From the NCBI RefSeq assembly GCF_000350225.1, contig NW_005179289.1, forward strand, positions 1 through 64,000: 64,000 nucleotides of DNA. Direction: 5' to 3'. Below the pieces are notes generated by a model, which had not been told where the DNA came from, did no database searches, and saw nothing but the letters and a program-made list of their open reading frames with translations. Below are positions 1 to 10,500 of the stretch, piece after piece (position 1 is the stretch's first letter; each line of letters begins with the position of its first letter). The position numbers were made by a program, and so were the translations under genes. The DNA comes from Chondrus crispus (Eukaryota > Rhodophyta > Florideophyceae > Gigartinales > Gigartinaceae).

Positions 1-2
1 AG

Positions 3-1904
3 GAGGCTACAACTGATGATGACACAATCAACTTGAACATCGATGAGGAAGTTGCAGAAAATGATGCAGTGGCATCAGAAGCATCATCGCCAGATGAACA
101 ACAAGACTCTGATGAATCCTCCAACTCCTCCCCAACTGCAGGGGAGGACGAAACCACCGAAACAGTTGAGCAACACGTAGTTGAGGAAGAAACGATTGAT
201 CCGCCAACTAATCTCCGTCGGTCCACTCGCGTTCGCAAAACGCCTGGGGCGTGGTGGGCAGCAGCTTTGGTGACTGCTGGACTCCTTAGCCACGCCCATG
301 TGATAACGGAAATCCCAAACTCGTACAAGCAAGCTATGGATTCTCCAAAAGCTCGCTTCTGGCAGAAGGGCATCGACAAAGAACTTGCTTCACAACACAA
401 AAACAAAACATGGACACTTGTTCCAAGATCTCAAGCATCAAACGTCCTGACGTCCAGGTGGGTTTTCGGAGTGAAGCAACTTCCTGACGAGTCCAGAAAA
501 TTGGTCGAAACTGCAAAGGGACGTCTTGTGGCACGAGGCTTTCAACAAGTAGAAGGCATCGATTACACTGAAACTTTCGCCCCTGTCATCAAGTTCACAA
601 CTATCCGTCTGCTGCTGGCACTGGTTGCGCACTTTGACCTTGAGCTGCATCAGATGGACGTGGTGACTGCCTTCCTCAACGGTGAACTTCACGAAGAAAT
701 CTACATGGAGCAACCTGAAGGATGCATCGACAAAGTCAAACCTGATTCGGTGTGTAAACTTTTGAAAGCAATCTATGGTCTTAAGCAAGCCCATCGCCAA
801 TGGCATAGTAAGATCGATGAGTTTCTGATCACTGAACTTGGTTTCAACACTACACGCAGCGACCCATGTCTTTACATTCGACGTCAAGGCAATGTCATCA
901 TGATTATCGCGTTGTACGTGGACGATCTGCTGCTAGCTGGAAGTGACTTGGAGGCCATCTTATGGATGAAAAATGAACTCAACAAACGATTCGATATGAA
1001 AGACCTTGGCGAAGCGAAGACTTGTATTGGTCTAGAGATCGACCGTATACGTTCTAAACACGTCCTGACCGTCACGCAGTCGAAGTATGCCCAAGCAGTA
1101 CTGAAACGGTTCAAAATGTCGGCATGCAATCCTTGCGTTACTCCGATGGAACAGTCTCGACATGTCACAATGCAAGTGGCCGAAACTGGCACTGATGACA
1201 ACCCATGCTTTGAACCATATCGTCAGGCCATTGGATGTCTAATGTTTCTAATGGTCGGGACCCGCCCCGATATTGCGTTTGCCATTGGAAAGTTATCTCA
1301 ACACTGTGCCGACCCTCACGAGTCGCACTGGTCAGGTGTGAAACGTGTTTTGAGATACTTGCGTGGGTCCCAGCATCTTGGAATAGTGTTTGGTAAAGAT
1401 GATCTTGGTACGGAACTTCATGGGTATAGCGACGCAGATTGGGGTGGATGCCTTGAATCACGAAAATCAACGAGTGGGTACGTGTTCAAGCTTTGTGATG
1501 GGCCTATCAGTTGGGCTTCCCGGAAACAAACAGTAGTTGCAAAGTCTACTTGTGAGGCAGAATACATCGCACTCAGTGAAGCATGCAAAGAGGCCGCGTG
1601 GCTTCGACGCTTCCATGCCGATGTACTTGGTGCGAATTCGGATCCAACAATTCGCGTTGGATGTGACAACGCTGGTACGATTGCGTTTGCTCAGAACGAA
1701 TCTACAAATCGTCGCAACAAGCACATTGATATTACGTATCATTTTGTTCGAGATGCGGTGCAGCGAAAACTGGTCACATTGTACCATTGTCCGACAACAG
1801 AAATGCCAGCCGATATGCTGACCAAACCACTTGGTCGCGTGCTGTTTGAAAAGTTCGTGGGCATGGTTGGGCTTTCCGAGTGCAAAGCTGCCCAAAGCAT
1901 GTGA
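3..1904 (+). CDS. copia-A polyprotein, C-terminal part (linker, reverse transcriptase, RNase H)
   Basis: Open from position 3 to TGA 1902-1904, about 633 residues, and continuing left of the window. It starts in the acidic linker after integrase. Reverse transcriptase follows, with the copia entry motif RWVFGVKQLP, then YVDDLLLAG around nt 916, which holds the catalytic Asp pair. RNase H carries SDADWGG, KSTSGYVF and CEAEYIAL. The product would copy element RNA into cDNA inside cytoplasmic particles. The motif LKQAHRQW has His where most copia elements have Pro. No stop or frameshift is visible. It aligns along its length with the C-terminus of the complete copia-A protein at 18713-22831. Confidence 0.93.
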   Translation, partial: EATTDDDTINLNIDEEVAENDAVASEASSPDEQQDSDESSNSSPTAGEDETTETVEQHVVEEETIDPPTNLRRSTRVRKTPGAWWAAALVTAGLLSHAHVITEIPNSYKQAMDSPKARFWQKGIDKELASQHKNKTWTLVPRSQASNVLTSRWVFGVKQLPDESRKLVETAKGRLVARGFQQVEGIDYTETFAPVIKFTTIRLLLALVAHFDLELHQMDVVTAFLNGELHEEIYMEQPEGCIDKVKPDSVCKLLKAIYGLKQAHRQWHSKIDEFLITELGFNTTRSDPCLYIRRQGNVIMIIALYVDDLLLAGSDLEAILWMKNELNKRFDMKDLGEAKTCIGLEIDRIRSKHVLTVTQSKYAQAVLKRFKMSACNPCVTPMEQSRHVTMQVAETGTDDNPCFEPYRQAIGCLMFLMVGTRPDIAFAIGKLSQHCADPHESHWSGVKRVLRYLRGSQHLGIVFGKDDLGTELHGYSDADWGGCLESRKSTSGYVFKLCDGPISWASRKQTVVAKSTCEAEYIALSEACKEAAWLRRFHADVLGANSDPTIRVGCDNAGTIAFAQNESTNRRNKHIDITYHFVRDAVQRKLVTLYHCPTTEMPADMLTKPLGRVLFEKFVGMVGLSECKAAQSM

Positions 1905-1915
1905 TCGAGGGGAGG

Positions 1916-3179
1916 TATTGAAAATGTGCGACCACATGCTGTTATCTGAAAAGGTCAAAATCGAGTGACACGTGTACATGACTGCACGGTCCGGGCGCTC
2001 TTACCCATATCACGACATGACACGTGTAAAATCCCAGATTTTGGGGTTCCGGGGACGAAAGTGGCCTCTCGGAGGGTCATGCAAATTTGCATAGTTTTGC
2101 CAAGTGGAACCTTGGCCCGTAGCACTATAGACTACACAGGAAATACTGCAATTCTATTGGCCCTCAGGTCTAATGCTGCAAATCTATTGGTCGAGCGTTG
2201 TCCACGTGTGCGTCATTGGCCTTGTGATGTACTTTAAATGGCCTGTATATGCCAGAATTACGTTGTTTTGGGGGTTTCAAGTGGTTTGCCATGGTTGTAA
2301 TGGGTAATTGCATGGGGCCCCCGGGCGGGACACATGTATGCCGTGTACACATGTACACGTCGCCAGGTGGACTCGTGTACGTACACATGTACACGCATCC
2401 AGGTGTATGCACATGAGGGTTTACAGTTTTACAGTGTCAGACTGTTTGCGATCCTGCGCGTGTCCGAGTACAGTACATGTGAATCAAAAGTACAACAAGT
2501 ACTTCTCGCGAGAGGAATACAGTTGTGCGGTTATTCTGTGTACGCGTCACGCTGTATGCGAGTCTTGCGTGAGCACGCGCCGTTGCACTGTGCTCTCGTC
2601 ATGGTGCGCCGTTGGATGCAAGTTCATGACAGTACTCGTGTGATTTACATGTATTCTCATGTGAGTTGTGTAGAAAGTCTGGATGCACATTGTTATAACT
2701 TGCCATAATTATCTGACAGTGCTTGGCGAAATTAGTAAGGTGAGAAACAAGGATACGTATGGCGATTGTGATATGAAAGACGTTTGCGTTGTTGGAAATA
2801 GACAAGTGCCAAGTTGTTCGTTGCACAACAATGAAGTCTGGCATGACTGGATGCAGATTAGTAAGGTGTGAAACAGTTGCATGCATAGGGCCATGGTTTA
2901 CAGTCATTTGGAATGTGTAGAAATAGTTGTGAGCTAATAGTTACGAATCGATTCGTAAGGTGGAAATCGAACAGTATGGTCGGGCCACAAGAGGACCGCG
3001 CTTGGTCGCGCATAGTAGAGTATGGTTTACTGGGAGTCGGAGTAGAGCGATAGTGTAGCACTCGAAGTGTATAAGTATCGCAGGAAAACGGCTTCAAAGT
3101 AAACCTCGGCACCAACTCCTTCACTCACACACATCAACCTGCCTTCCTTCTTTCCCTTGCCCCTCCGAACCTACCATTA
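1916..3179 (+). repeat. 3' LTR of copia-A copy A1
   Basis: 1264 bp, starting TATTGAAAATG after the polypurine tract ATCGAGGGGAGG (1904-1915) and ending GAACCTACCATTA. Boundaries are fixed by comparison with the solo LTR at 40447-41696 and the LTR pair of the full-length copy. It lacks the extra 95-bp terminal unit of the minus-strand copy. It holds several ACACGTGT palindromes, three GTAAGG motifs near 2735, 2860 and 2957, and a TATA element near its end. Confidence 0.92.
3070..3077 (+). promoter_or_regulatory. TATA-like element in copia-A LTR
   Basis: TATAAGTA about 110 bp before the LTR end. The same TATAAGTA(G/T)CGC block sits at a comparable place in copia-B (32023-32030) and copia-C LTRs (46663-46670, 50202-50209, 56259-56266, 59445-59452). 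Transcription start is inferred to lie roughly 30 bp downstream. Confidence 0.6.
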
Positions 3180-3327
3180 CACCCGACGGTTGCTTGCGTC
3201 ATGGGGGGAATTGTAATTCCCCGCACCATGCGTATTTTCCGAGACGGCGTGTTGCTCGGAAACGGCTTGGTTCTTGGCGATTTTTCTGTTTCCGTTCGGT
3301 GCTCCTTATGAGTAAATTTGGATGGCG
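3180..3327 (-). pseudogene. gypsy-2 internal fragment, region after the protease core
   Basis: Read on the minus strand this 148-bp piece is open and continues the reading frame of the fragment at 17235-17341. The two are separated only by gypsy-1 and its TGGCG duplication. It encodes a Lys/Arg-rich linker and then a stretch around VRGITIPPMTQATV, like the segment between protease and reverse transcriptase in gypsy elements. Its left edge is cut by copia-A copy A1. The downstream reverse transcriptase must lie left of the window. Confidence 0.85.
3323..3327. repeat. target-site duplication of gypsy-1, left copy (TGGCG)
   Basis: TGGCG directly precedes the 5' LTR (starts 3328) and recurs directly after the 3' LTR at 17235-17239. 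Confidence 0.93.
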
Positions 3328-3519
3328 TGTAGTGCAATACCCGTCTCGGGTAGGGGGGAGGAAGGAAGTGAAAAAGGAAAAAAAATGGATACTGTAGTCC
3401 GGGGTTGGGGAACACGCGTGTGCGACGAAGCGCACGATTATTTTAATTATTTAATTTTATTTACTAATTAGATCTAGAATCTAGAGCCGGGAGCTACTGT
3501 ACTCGCCCCGGCGGGGCTC

Positions 3520-3526
3520 TATATAA
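3520..3526 (+). promoter_or_regulatory. TATA box of gypsy-1 5' LTR
   Basis: TATATAA in an otherwise GC-rich stretch of the LTR, repeated at 16274-16280 in the 3' LTR. A likely core promoter for the genomic RNA, inferred from position and sequence only. Confidence 0.6.
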
Positions 3527-3562
3527 CTTAGCCCTTTGACCGAACAAGTCAATAAACCAACC

Positions 3563-4110
3563 CGAGTTGCCGGAGTTGAATGTCGCCTTGGTCGAAGTCC
3601 GTCTCTACCAAGACACTCCCTTTTACCTAAGCCTACGGCATCCTTCAGCGCTCGGGGGTCCCATTCCTTTTTCCTTTATTTCCCAACGAAACCGAGTTGC
3701 CGGAGTTGACTGTCGCCTTGGTCGAAGTCCGTCTCTATCAAGACGCTCCCTTTTACCTAAGCTTACGGCATCCTCTATCGCTCGGGGTTTCCTTTTCTCT
3801 TTCCTTTATTTCCCTATTCTTTTCTATCTCTAATTCTACCTATTTTTCCCTTATCTTGTGTTGGTGCCATCGGCCTAGGTTGCGACCGAACCGGTGTAGG
3901 TGTTTCGAGCCATCGGGCGACACAGTTGACGTAGCGCTGCTACTGTGACCCATTTTCCGACGGAGACCGTTGCAACGACGTCTCCCTCGAAGGGCTCCGT
4001 CGTAGTACGAGCCAGTGTTGGTACCATCGGGGTCGGTTGCGACCGAACCGGTGTAGGTGTTTCGAGCCATCGGGCGGCACGGTTGACGTAGCGCTGCTAC
4101 TTTCATTTCA
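3563..4110 (+). repeat. two tandem duplications inside gypsy-1 LTR
   Basis: A block starting CGAGTTGCCGGAGTTGA at 3563 repeats at 3693 (period 130). A block starting GTGTTGGTRCCATCGG at 3858 repeats at 4015 (period about 157). Both pairs are present in the 3' LTR (first pair at 16317 and 16447), so they predate this insertion. Confidence 0.88.
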
Positions 4111-4484
4111 TCCCGTCGGGCTGCGTTGCGACGCCCCCGTCGAAGGCCTTGTCGCGTTACAAGGTGTCGAAGAAGCTCAACGAGCATTGGCCTTACAACC
4201 CAGTGGAACCGGGGTACCTACGTACGCGCCCCACTCCACACTCATGGAGCAGATCTCTTCGCAAGTCTCTACCACACCGATCCCGGGCCGGGCTATTTCT
4301 CTGTGCCCCGCCCCCATCAGGGATCCGCGCTACTACGAGTCGCAAGCTCGTTTAAACGGAGAAGGGAGAGTCGGACACTCCGTAGCGCTGTGCCGTTGGC
4401 AGTTCTTCTTTTTGTTGCTGTTGTTGTTTTTGCTGGACCATCGGACCGCGGTCTCTGCCCGACAGGCGCATTGCACTACAAAAG

Positions 4485-4687
4485 TGGTCTCCCAACCTAG
4501 AATTTTTGTTGTACAGGAGACCTGATCAAGACTTTTTCCTACGAAAGTCCAGGTCTGGAGACGCACTACAAAAGTGGTCTCCCGACCTAGAATTTTTGTT
4601 TACTGTTCAGGAGACGCGACCTAGAATTTTTGTCGACGACAGTCTCGGTCTGGAGACACTCTACAAAAGTGGTCTGGGTACCGGACT
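4485..4687 (+). repeat. primer-binding site region, three tandem PBS-like copies
   Basis: Four bases after the LTR comes TGGTCTCCCAACCTAG, beginning with the TGG expected opposite a tRNA CCA end. A near copy, TGGTCTCCCGACCTAG, lies at 4575-4590 and a degenerate third at 4670. Each is preceded by CTACAAAAG, the last bases of the LTR plus spacer, giving units of about 90-95 bp. Only the first is in the normal PBS position. Confidence 0.75.
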
Positions 4688-4747
4688 CTTTTTTTTATTT
4701 TCTTTTGTTTGTAACGTTTTTGCTGCGTAGGTCCGCTCGTACGAGCG

Positions 4748-6268
4748 ATGTCAACAAGCGCACCCGGAGACGTCGGTCCCGGGGCGAGCAGAGCCGGATC
4801 GGCACGAGCGTCGAGGATCCCGAGGGGTCCTCGCACCCGGAGCCAGGCCAATACGGCCACGGACCCCGGAGATCAAGAATCCCCTACGGGGATAGCCGCC
4901 GACAAGACTGACCTCGACGAGAAGTTGGAGAAGATGAGCAGCGAAATTCGCGAAGAAGCGAAGAAAAATCTGGAGGCTGAATTAGCCCTCGTCCGGAAGC
5001 AACTAGAGTTGCAAGCATCCGAGTTCCACACCGTTTTGGGAGAGCTGTCGGCTCGAGTGGATCTCGTCGAGAAGGAGCGAGGTGAGGCGACCGACGGTCT
5101 GGAGCCGGAGGTCCTAGCCTCGTTGAAAATTTCGGTCAAGGACGCGAGGCGCGACGCGAATCAAGCCTTGGAGTCCTTAGGAAAATTCAGAACAAGCATC
5201 AATGATCGATTCGATCGCGCCGCGCAACGTCTCAAGGACCTTGAGCAGGCCGCCGATCAAGCTCCGCAAGGATCGGACGACGAGCCGCTCCCTTCGGGTA
5301 GAGAGGGCGACCGTCGGTCGAAGAAGGACAAGCCCGCTCGGCAGCGGAGTTCTAAGTCGAAGCCCTCGAAGAAGGACAGGCGACGTGCAAGCAAGGGTCA
5401 CTGTAGTGACGATCCGGAGAACCGCGACTCACAGTCGGAGTCGCTTGGTCCCTCCGAAGATGGTAACGGCGGTTCGTCGAACCATTCAGACGATTCCGAA
5501 CGCCGTTCAGAAGACGGAAACGGAATTTCGTCAAGCAAGAAAATGTCCTCCAGACGAGGCGGAGTCACTTCGTCCGCCTCGCGGAGAGACAAGGGCGCGG
5601 AGCCCGAAGATGTCGCAACGCGCCGCGGGCCGCGATGGGAGGAGTTGGAGGAGCTGAATCCGACCAACTACCTCTTCAAGAAGCTACTTTCGTACCGAAC
5701 GTACCGCTTGCGGAACCCGCAGACATATTTGTCAAGTTCCCGGCGGACCGCCGTGCGAAAAATTAGGAGAGATATTCCGCCTAAGGTGAAGAAGGACAAC
5801 ACGTTCACAGGAGAGGACGGGGTCCTTGTGTTGGATTTTTTGGCAAAGTTAGTTCAAGAGTTTGATACTCAAGAAATGAACGAGGGGCAAGCAATCCGCC
5901 TGTTGCCTGAATTTTTAAGCGGCATCGCCTTGACACAGTACACTTCGGTGTCTCAGACGGCTGGGGCCCATCATGGAAAGATATCCGTTTGGCCAGAGGC
6001 CGTACAGTGGTTGTTGAGGAGTTTCGCAACTGACGAGGCGATCGGTCAAGCCGTGCTCGCATTGCGAGAAGTTCAGCAAAGACCGTCTGAAGACGAGATG
6101 ATATTTTATATCCGTCTGACGGACGCAAGCAACCGATGTGGAAACGTATATTCGATGGAAGAACAGATGACGATGTTTATTGAAGGACTCGATTCGAGTA
6201 TCAAGCCGATGGTATCTCAATACCGGCAAGACAATCGGGACGTTTCATTTTTGAGACTAGTGAATTAG
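4748..6268 (+). CDS. gypsy-1 Gag, N-terminal and capsid part
   Basis: ATG at 4748, 506 residues. N-terminus is rich in Arg, Ser and Pro. Residues about 55-115 are heptad-like (Leu/Glu/Lys), likely a coiled coil. Residues about 170-300 are a highly charged Ser/Lys/Arg/Asp linker. Residues about 310-506 resemble a retrotransposon capsid (FKKLLSYRTYRLRN, then alternating hydrophobic helices). It aligns with gypsy-2 Gag (KAVNYKTYRLERR and following). The frame ends at TAG 6266-6268, but the same frame stays open with Gag-like composition to 6610, so this stop looks like a nonsense change. The product would assemble the RNA-packaging particle. Confidence 0.85.
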   Translation: MSTSAPGDVGPGASRAGSARASRIPRGPRTRSQANTATDPGDQESPTGIAADKTDLDEKLEKMSSEIREEAKKNLEAELALVRKQLELQASEFHTVLGELSARVDLVEKERGEATDGLEPEVLASLKISVKDARRDANQALESLGKFRTSINDRFDRAAQRLKDLEQAADQAPQGSDDEPLPSGREGDRRSKKDKPARQRSSKSKPSKKDRRRASKGHCSDDPENRDSQSESLGPSEDGNGGSSNHSDDSERRSEDGNGISSSKKMSSRRGGVTSSASRRDKGAEPEDVATRRGPRWEELEELNPTNYLFKKLLSYRTYRLRNPQTYLSSSRRTAVRKIRRDIPPKVKKDNTFTGEDGVLVLDFLAKLVQEFDTQEMNEGQAIRLLPEFLSGIALTQYTSVSQTAGAHHGKISVWPEAVQWLLRSFATDEAIGQAVLALREVQQRPSEDEMIFYIRLTDASNRCGNVYSMEEQMTMFIEGLDSSIKPMVSQYRQDNRDVSFLRLVN

Positions 6269-7053
6269 GCGAAGGCGCATGGCTCGGCGAGCCGCGCTAA
6301 GGACAAGAAGACCAAGAAGGTCACGATTCAGACGCCGTCGACGTTCAGGGCGGGGAAGAAGCCGAGGGCTTCTTATCCCGGTCGCAAAAGTCACGCCGCA
6401 GTCCATTTAGCCGAGTCCATGTCCGCGTCAGATGAGCGCGGTGCGCATGGAAGTAGCGAAAATCACTACGAAGGAGCGTTAGTAGCCGAAGGCGAGTTCA
6501 TTGAGCCATCGGAGGGCTACGGACACGAGGACTACGGGACAGCGGGTCGTCAACTTTACCGACCCCTGCATACACGACGGAGTCGTTTTCAGAGCCCACG
6601 GATCCCGTGATGATGTTTCGGGGGCGCGGCCACACGCCGGCGCCGCGCATTCCGATGCAAGACAAGGGTACGAAGTTTCGAAGGCCGGGCTGGATGGGAA
6701 GGCCGCAACGCCAAGGAAGGCCGCCGGCCCGTGGAGGACCTAGGACGCCCTATCCCGTCAAGACGCACGGTCTGGTGTGCTATCATTGCTATGAAAAGGG
6801 GCACGCCGCGCCAACGTGCATTCTTTCCCTCCGGGAAATGCACCGAGTTTTGGAAAATTACGAGGCGTTGTCTCCGATGGAGAGGTTAGGGATACCATCG
6901 ACGAGTTACCTGAAGGTCAAGAATTGGTTCGATTCGCAGACGGCGAGCACGCCGAGTGCTTCAACGCCGAGGTCGAACCAACCCTTCAGAGGGCCCACCG
7001 CGGGGCCCGCGCCGTCGGATGTGAGAAGGATCCCGCAACGGCAGGAAAACTAG
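6269..7053 (+). pseudogene. gypsy-1 Gag, C-terminal part with zinc knuckle (frame-disrupted)
   Basis: Beyond the TAG the gag frame continues to 6610. Coding character then moves to the -1 frame, which runs to TAG 7051-7053. That frame has a Gly/Arg/Pro-rich stretch and a CCHC zinc knuckle, CYHCYEKGHAAPTC, around nt 6779-6820, used for RNA binding. The change lies near 6536-6600 and equals one missing base. Gypsy-2 Gag ends with a comparable CCHC motif. Confidence 0.75.
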
Positions 7054-7574
7054 AGAGGGGAATCTCACATGAGTCGCGAGAGGCACATGGTCGACGTACT
7101 GTGCCCGGGGCTCAGCCCCGTTCCCCGTCTCTAAACGAAAAATCAGGCCTCGAGGAGGAGGTTGTTGGATTGGTGGATAAGCCCAAAGGGCCAGCTCAAG
7201 TCAAGAAAATTCTGAGCCAAGCCCGAGATCATCCGCGGGAAGAAGTTCGAAGACCCTGGTACAGGGTTAAGCGAAGGGAGTGTCCCGAGAAGATTTTGGT
7301 CCTTGCGCGAAAAAACTACAAAGTTTACGCGGACATCGGACCCACAATTGGATTGATGAGCCGGATGTTGTCTGTTTTAGACACCGGCGCGGGACCAAAC
7401 CTTGTGCGAAAATCGGAACTCCCAGCTGGAATGGAATCTCTAGTGTCCTACGGACCGACCCAGGATATCGGCGACGCGAACAATAGGCCACTCCAGACTC
7501 TCGGCACAATTAAAATGCCTGTGAGGCTTGGAAATTTGTGGCCGCAGCCGAGTTTATTGTATGCGAAAAACTAG
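7054..7574 (+). pseudogene. gypsy-1 protease region, upstream frame
   Basis: Open in the -1 frame relative to the zinc-knuckle frame, from within the end of gag to TAG near 7574. NYKVYADIG precedes the aspartic protease active site SVLDTGAGPNLV near nt 7373-7408, a DTG triad. The frame then runs out. The rest of protease (ILGADYCDRF) is read in the next -1 frame from about 7538. At the switch lies AAATTTG, in phase as A AAT TTG. It could permit -1 slippage, but a one-base deletion explains the break equally well. Confidence 0.78.
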
Positions 7575-10500
7575 CCGTCCCGCTAATTCTAGGCGCGGAC
7601 TACTGTGACCGGTTTGTGGAAGCAATTTATCCAAGGAAGAAAACGGTTGAGTTGGCGGATTTGTCGGAGGTTCCGATAGTTAGGCGGTTCTCGACGAGAA
7701 AAGGGAAGAAGAATCTCGTCGCGGGAGAGGAAGAGAATGATGGAAAGGGGGAGCGAATTTCCCCTAAGGTAAAAGTGGCAAGAGCCACAACTATCGAGCC
7801 AGGGACGCAACGCGTCGTGGAATGCACCTCGAAGAGGGTGGGCTTGGTGGTGGTTCAGCCGTACTCGTCGTTGTACGAAAGGCACGGGTTGACGTGCACG
7901 AATGGTGTCGTTCAGGTTGAGCCTGACAGGCCATTTCGTTTACTCGTTGCGAATTTTAGGACGTACCCTGTCAGGGTGCAAAAAGGCCAAGTGGTGGCAG
8001 AATTATTACCGCACCCGAGAGCCGCGCTCGAGAGCAAAACCACCATTGGTGAAGTTCTCGGAATTCAAGAAAGGAAGAAGAAGAATTTTCCTAATTCCCC
8101 CAAGACGCCTACGGGCGTGACAAGAGGCGAACCGTCGGATCAAGCGCGCGAGGACCAGCCAGAAGAACGGTCGGCAGAGCTCTCCGCGTCGGCATCTACG
8201 AAGCCGCAACGCAGGATTGAGCCGCCACCGCCGGACGTGGGGGACCTCGACCTGAGCCACATGCTGGAATGGCTGCGCGAGCGGTTCCGTCGTATGTTGA
8301 AGAAGTATTCAAGGATGTGGGATGGGACGCTTGGCGAAATTAATACCACCGTCCATCGGATCGAGTTGATACCCGAGACTTGCCCCATCGCACAAGCCCC
8401 GTATCGGGCCGGACCTAGAGCCCGCGAAGTAGAAGATGCAGAGGTGCAGAAGATGTTGGAGGCAGGAGTGATAGAACCAGCGCAGTCAGAATGGGCGTCG
8501 CCCGTGTTGCTGGTGCCAAAGCCGGATGGGTCAATGCGTTTTTGCATAGACTACCGCAGGCTGAACGCAGTAACGGTGAAGGACACGTACCCCTTACTGC
8601 GCATGGATGAGTGCCTGGACTCGCTTGGTGACACCAAGGTTTTCTCCGCGTTGGACGCGATTTCGGGATATTGGCAGATGCCTATCCCTGAGGTCGACCG
8701 CGACAAGACCGCATTTTCGTGTCACTCAGGACTGTATTGCTTCTCAAGAATGCCCTTCGGGCTAACTAACGCGCCAGCGACGTTTCAGAGAGCAATGGAT
8801 ATCCTGCTCTCTCCGTTCCGTTGGAAATGCTGCTTGGTGTATCTAGACGACATAATCATTTTTAGCAAGTCGTGGGAGGAGCACATTGTGCAAGTGGATG
8901 AAATACTTTCCGTATTGGAAAAGGCAGGTGTCAAGCTCAAGCTTCGCAAGTGCGAATTTTTCGTGGAAAAGATCAAGTACCTGGGCCACGTCGTCCGCCC
9001 AGGTACGCTAGAAGTCGATGTCGCGCGAACCGCCGCGTTGGAACAAGTGCGGTACCCGCGAACACAGACACAGCTCAGGAGCTTCCTGGGACTCTGCAAT
9101 GTCTACCGCAGGTTCGTTCCGCATTATGCGAAAATCGCACGGCCTCTAAACCAACTACTGAAGAAAGGACAACCGGTCCAGTTGGAAGGATTCGACGAAC
9201 CGTGCAAGAAAGCTTTTAATAAGCTCAAGGACGCCATCTTGGCACCGCCGGTGTTGGCGCTGCCGAAGAAGGACCTACCCTACTCGGTAGATACCGATGC
9301 AAGCGACTACCAAATAGGCGCTGCACTATTTCAAACACACCCGGATGCGCAACGCAAACCCATCGGGTTCTTTTCAAGAACGTTAGCCGCAGCCGAGAGA
9401 AACTATTCTGTATCAGAAAAAGAATGTCTAGCGGTAATTTGGGCCGTACAGACCTTAAGACCATATCTATATGGCGAGCACTTCGTCGTGCATACCGACC
9501 ATGCCTCATTGAGGTGGTTGATGAACGTAACCGACCCCAGCGGGAGATTAATCCGATGGAGGCTCCGCCTCTCGGAATTCGATTTTGAAATCAAGTACAA
9601 AAAGGGAAAGGCTAACAGCCAGGCGGACGCTTTGTCAAGTTTGCGAACCGCAGGAGAAACCGTCGACGAAATCGACGACGAAATCCCTTGCTTTATGGCC
9701 GAACCGGCCCAGGGTACAGTGGAGGACGAGGAAAGTATTGACGCGGCAGACGACATCCTCGCTCTTGAGGGGGGGACCGCCCCTGATCGCCTCGATCAAT
9801 TCCAAGCTGTCACTCCGGAGGAGCTCATTCGCGAGCAAGCCGTCGATCCCTTCTGCAACCGCATCAAGGAAGAAATGGACGCCGGAAAGGTGAGAAAGTT
9901 CAGCACGGAGACCGAGGAACTCGAAGGAACTCTATGCCGTACCGCGGCAGAGTTTGTACAAGTGGTAATACCACAATCGTTAAGGGACCGCGTCCTAGGG
10001 TTGAGCCACTACGCAAAATTGGCAGGCCACCCGGGAGGCAGGAAACTTTACAAGACTTTGACAAGATATTTTTATTGGCCTACGATGGCCCTAGACTGCT
10101 ATGCAGTCGCGAAGAATTGCGCCGCATGCGCGCGGGAAAGGGTGAAGTTAAGAAAAAACACGAAGGAAATGAAGCTGTTCACGCCCAAAGCGCCGCTGGA
10201 ATTTGTCTCCATCGACATCCTCGGCGAGCTAATTACAACTAAGCGAGGAAAACGGTATATTCTCGTGATCAGCGATCGATACTCGAAACTGGTACGGACC
10301 GTACCGTTGAAGAAGATATCAGCTGCGCACATCGCACAAGCCTTCGTTCACCATTGGGTATTCGTGTACGGACCGCCGGTCAAGCTGCTGTCCGACAATG
10401 GAACACAGTTCACGGCCCGGTTCTTTCAGAATGTCTGCCGAATTCTTGGCATACGCAATGTGTTCACGACTACGTACCACCCGCAAGCCAACGGCCAAGT

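Larger units (their letters stand above)
1..3179 (+). mobile_element. Ty1/copia family A element, copy A1 (3' part only)
   Basis: The window opens inside this element: pol 3' end (to 1904), polypurine tract, then the 3' LTR (1916-3179). It is nearly identical to the full-length minus-strand copia-A at 17342-25411, which identifies the family. Its 5' LTR and 5' target duplication lie left of the window. The 3' flank starts CACCC, so that is the expected target duplication. The flank 3180-3327 is gypsy-2 protease-region coding sequence in minus orientation, so A1 inserted into gypsy-2. Confidence 0.93.
3328..4480 (+). repeat. 5' LTR of gypsy-1
   Basis: 1153 bp, TGTAGTGCAAT at the start and ATTGCACTACA at the end. 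It matches 16083-17234 almost base for base. It contains a TATATAA box and two internal tandem duplications, one of 130 bp and one of about 157 bp. Confidence 0.95.

Noticed and set aside
2308..2708. Overlapping Cys-rich ORFs in copia-A LTRs (also near 17813, 24524 and 40874)
   Set aside because: Driven by TGTACA/ACACGTGT-rich LTR sequence. They start and end differently among copies and have indels, so there is no sign of a protein.
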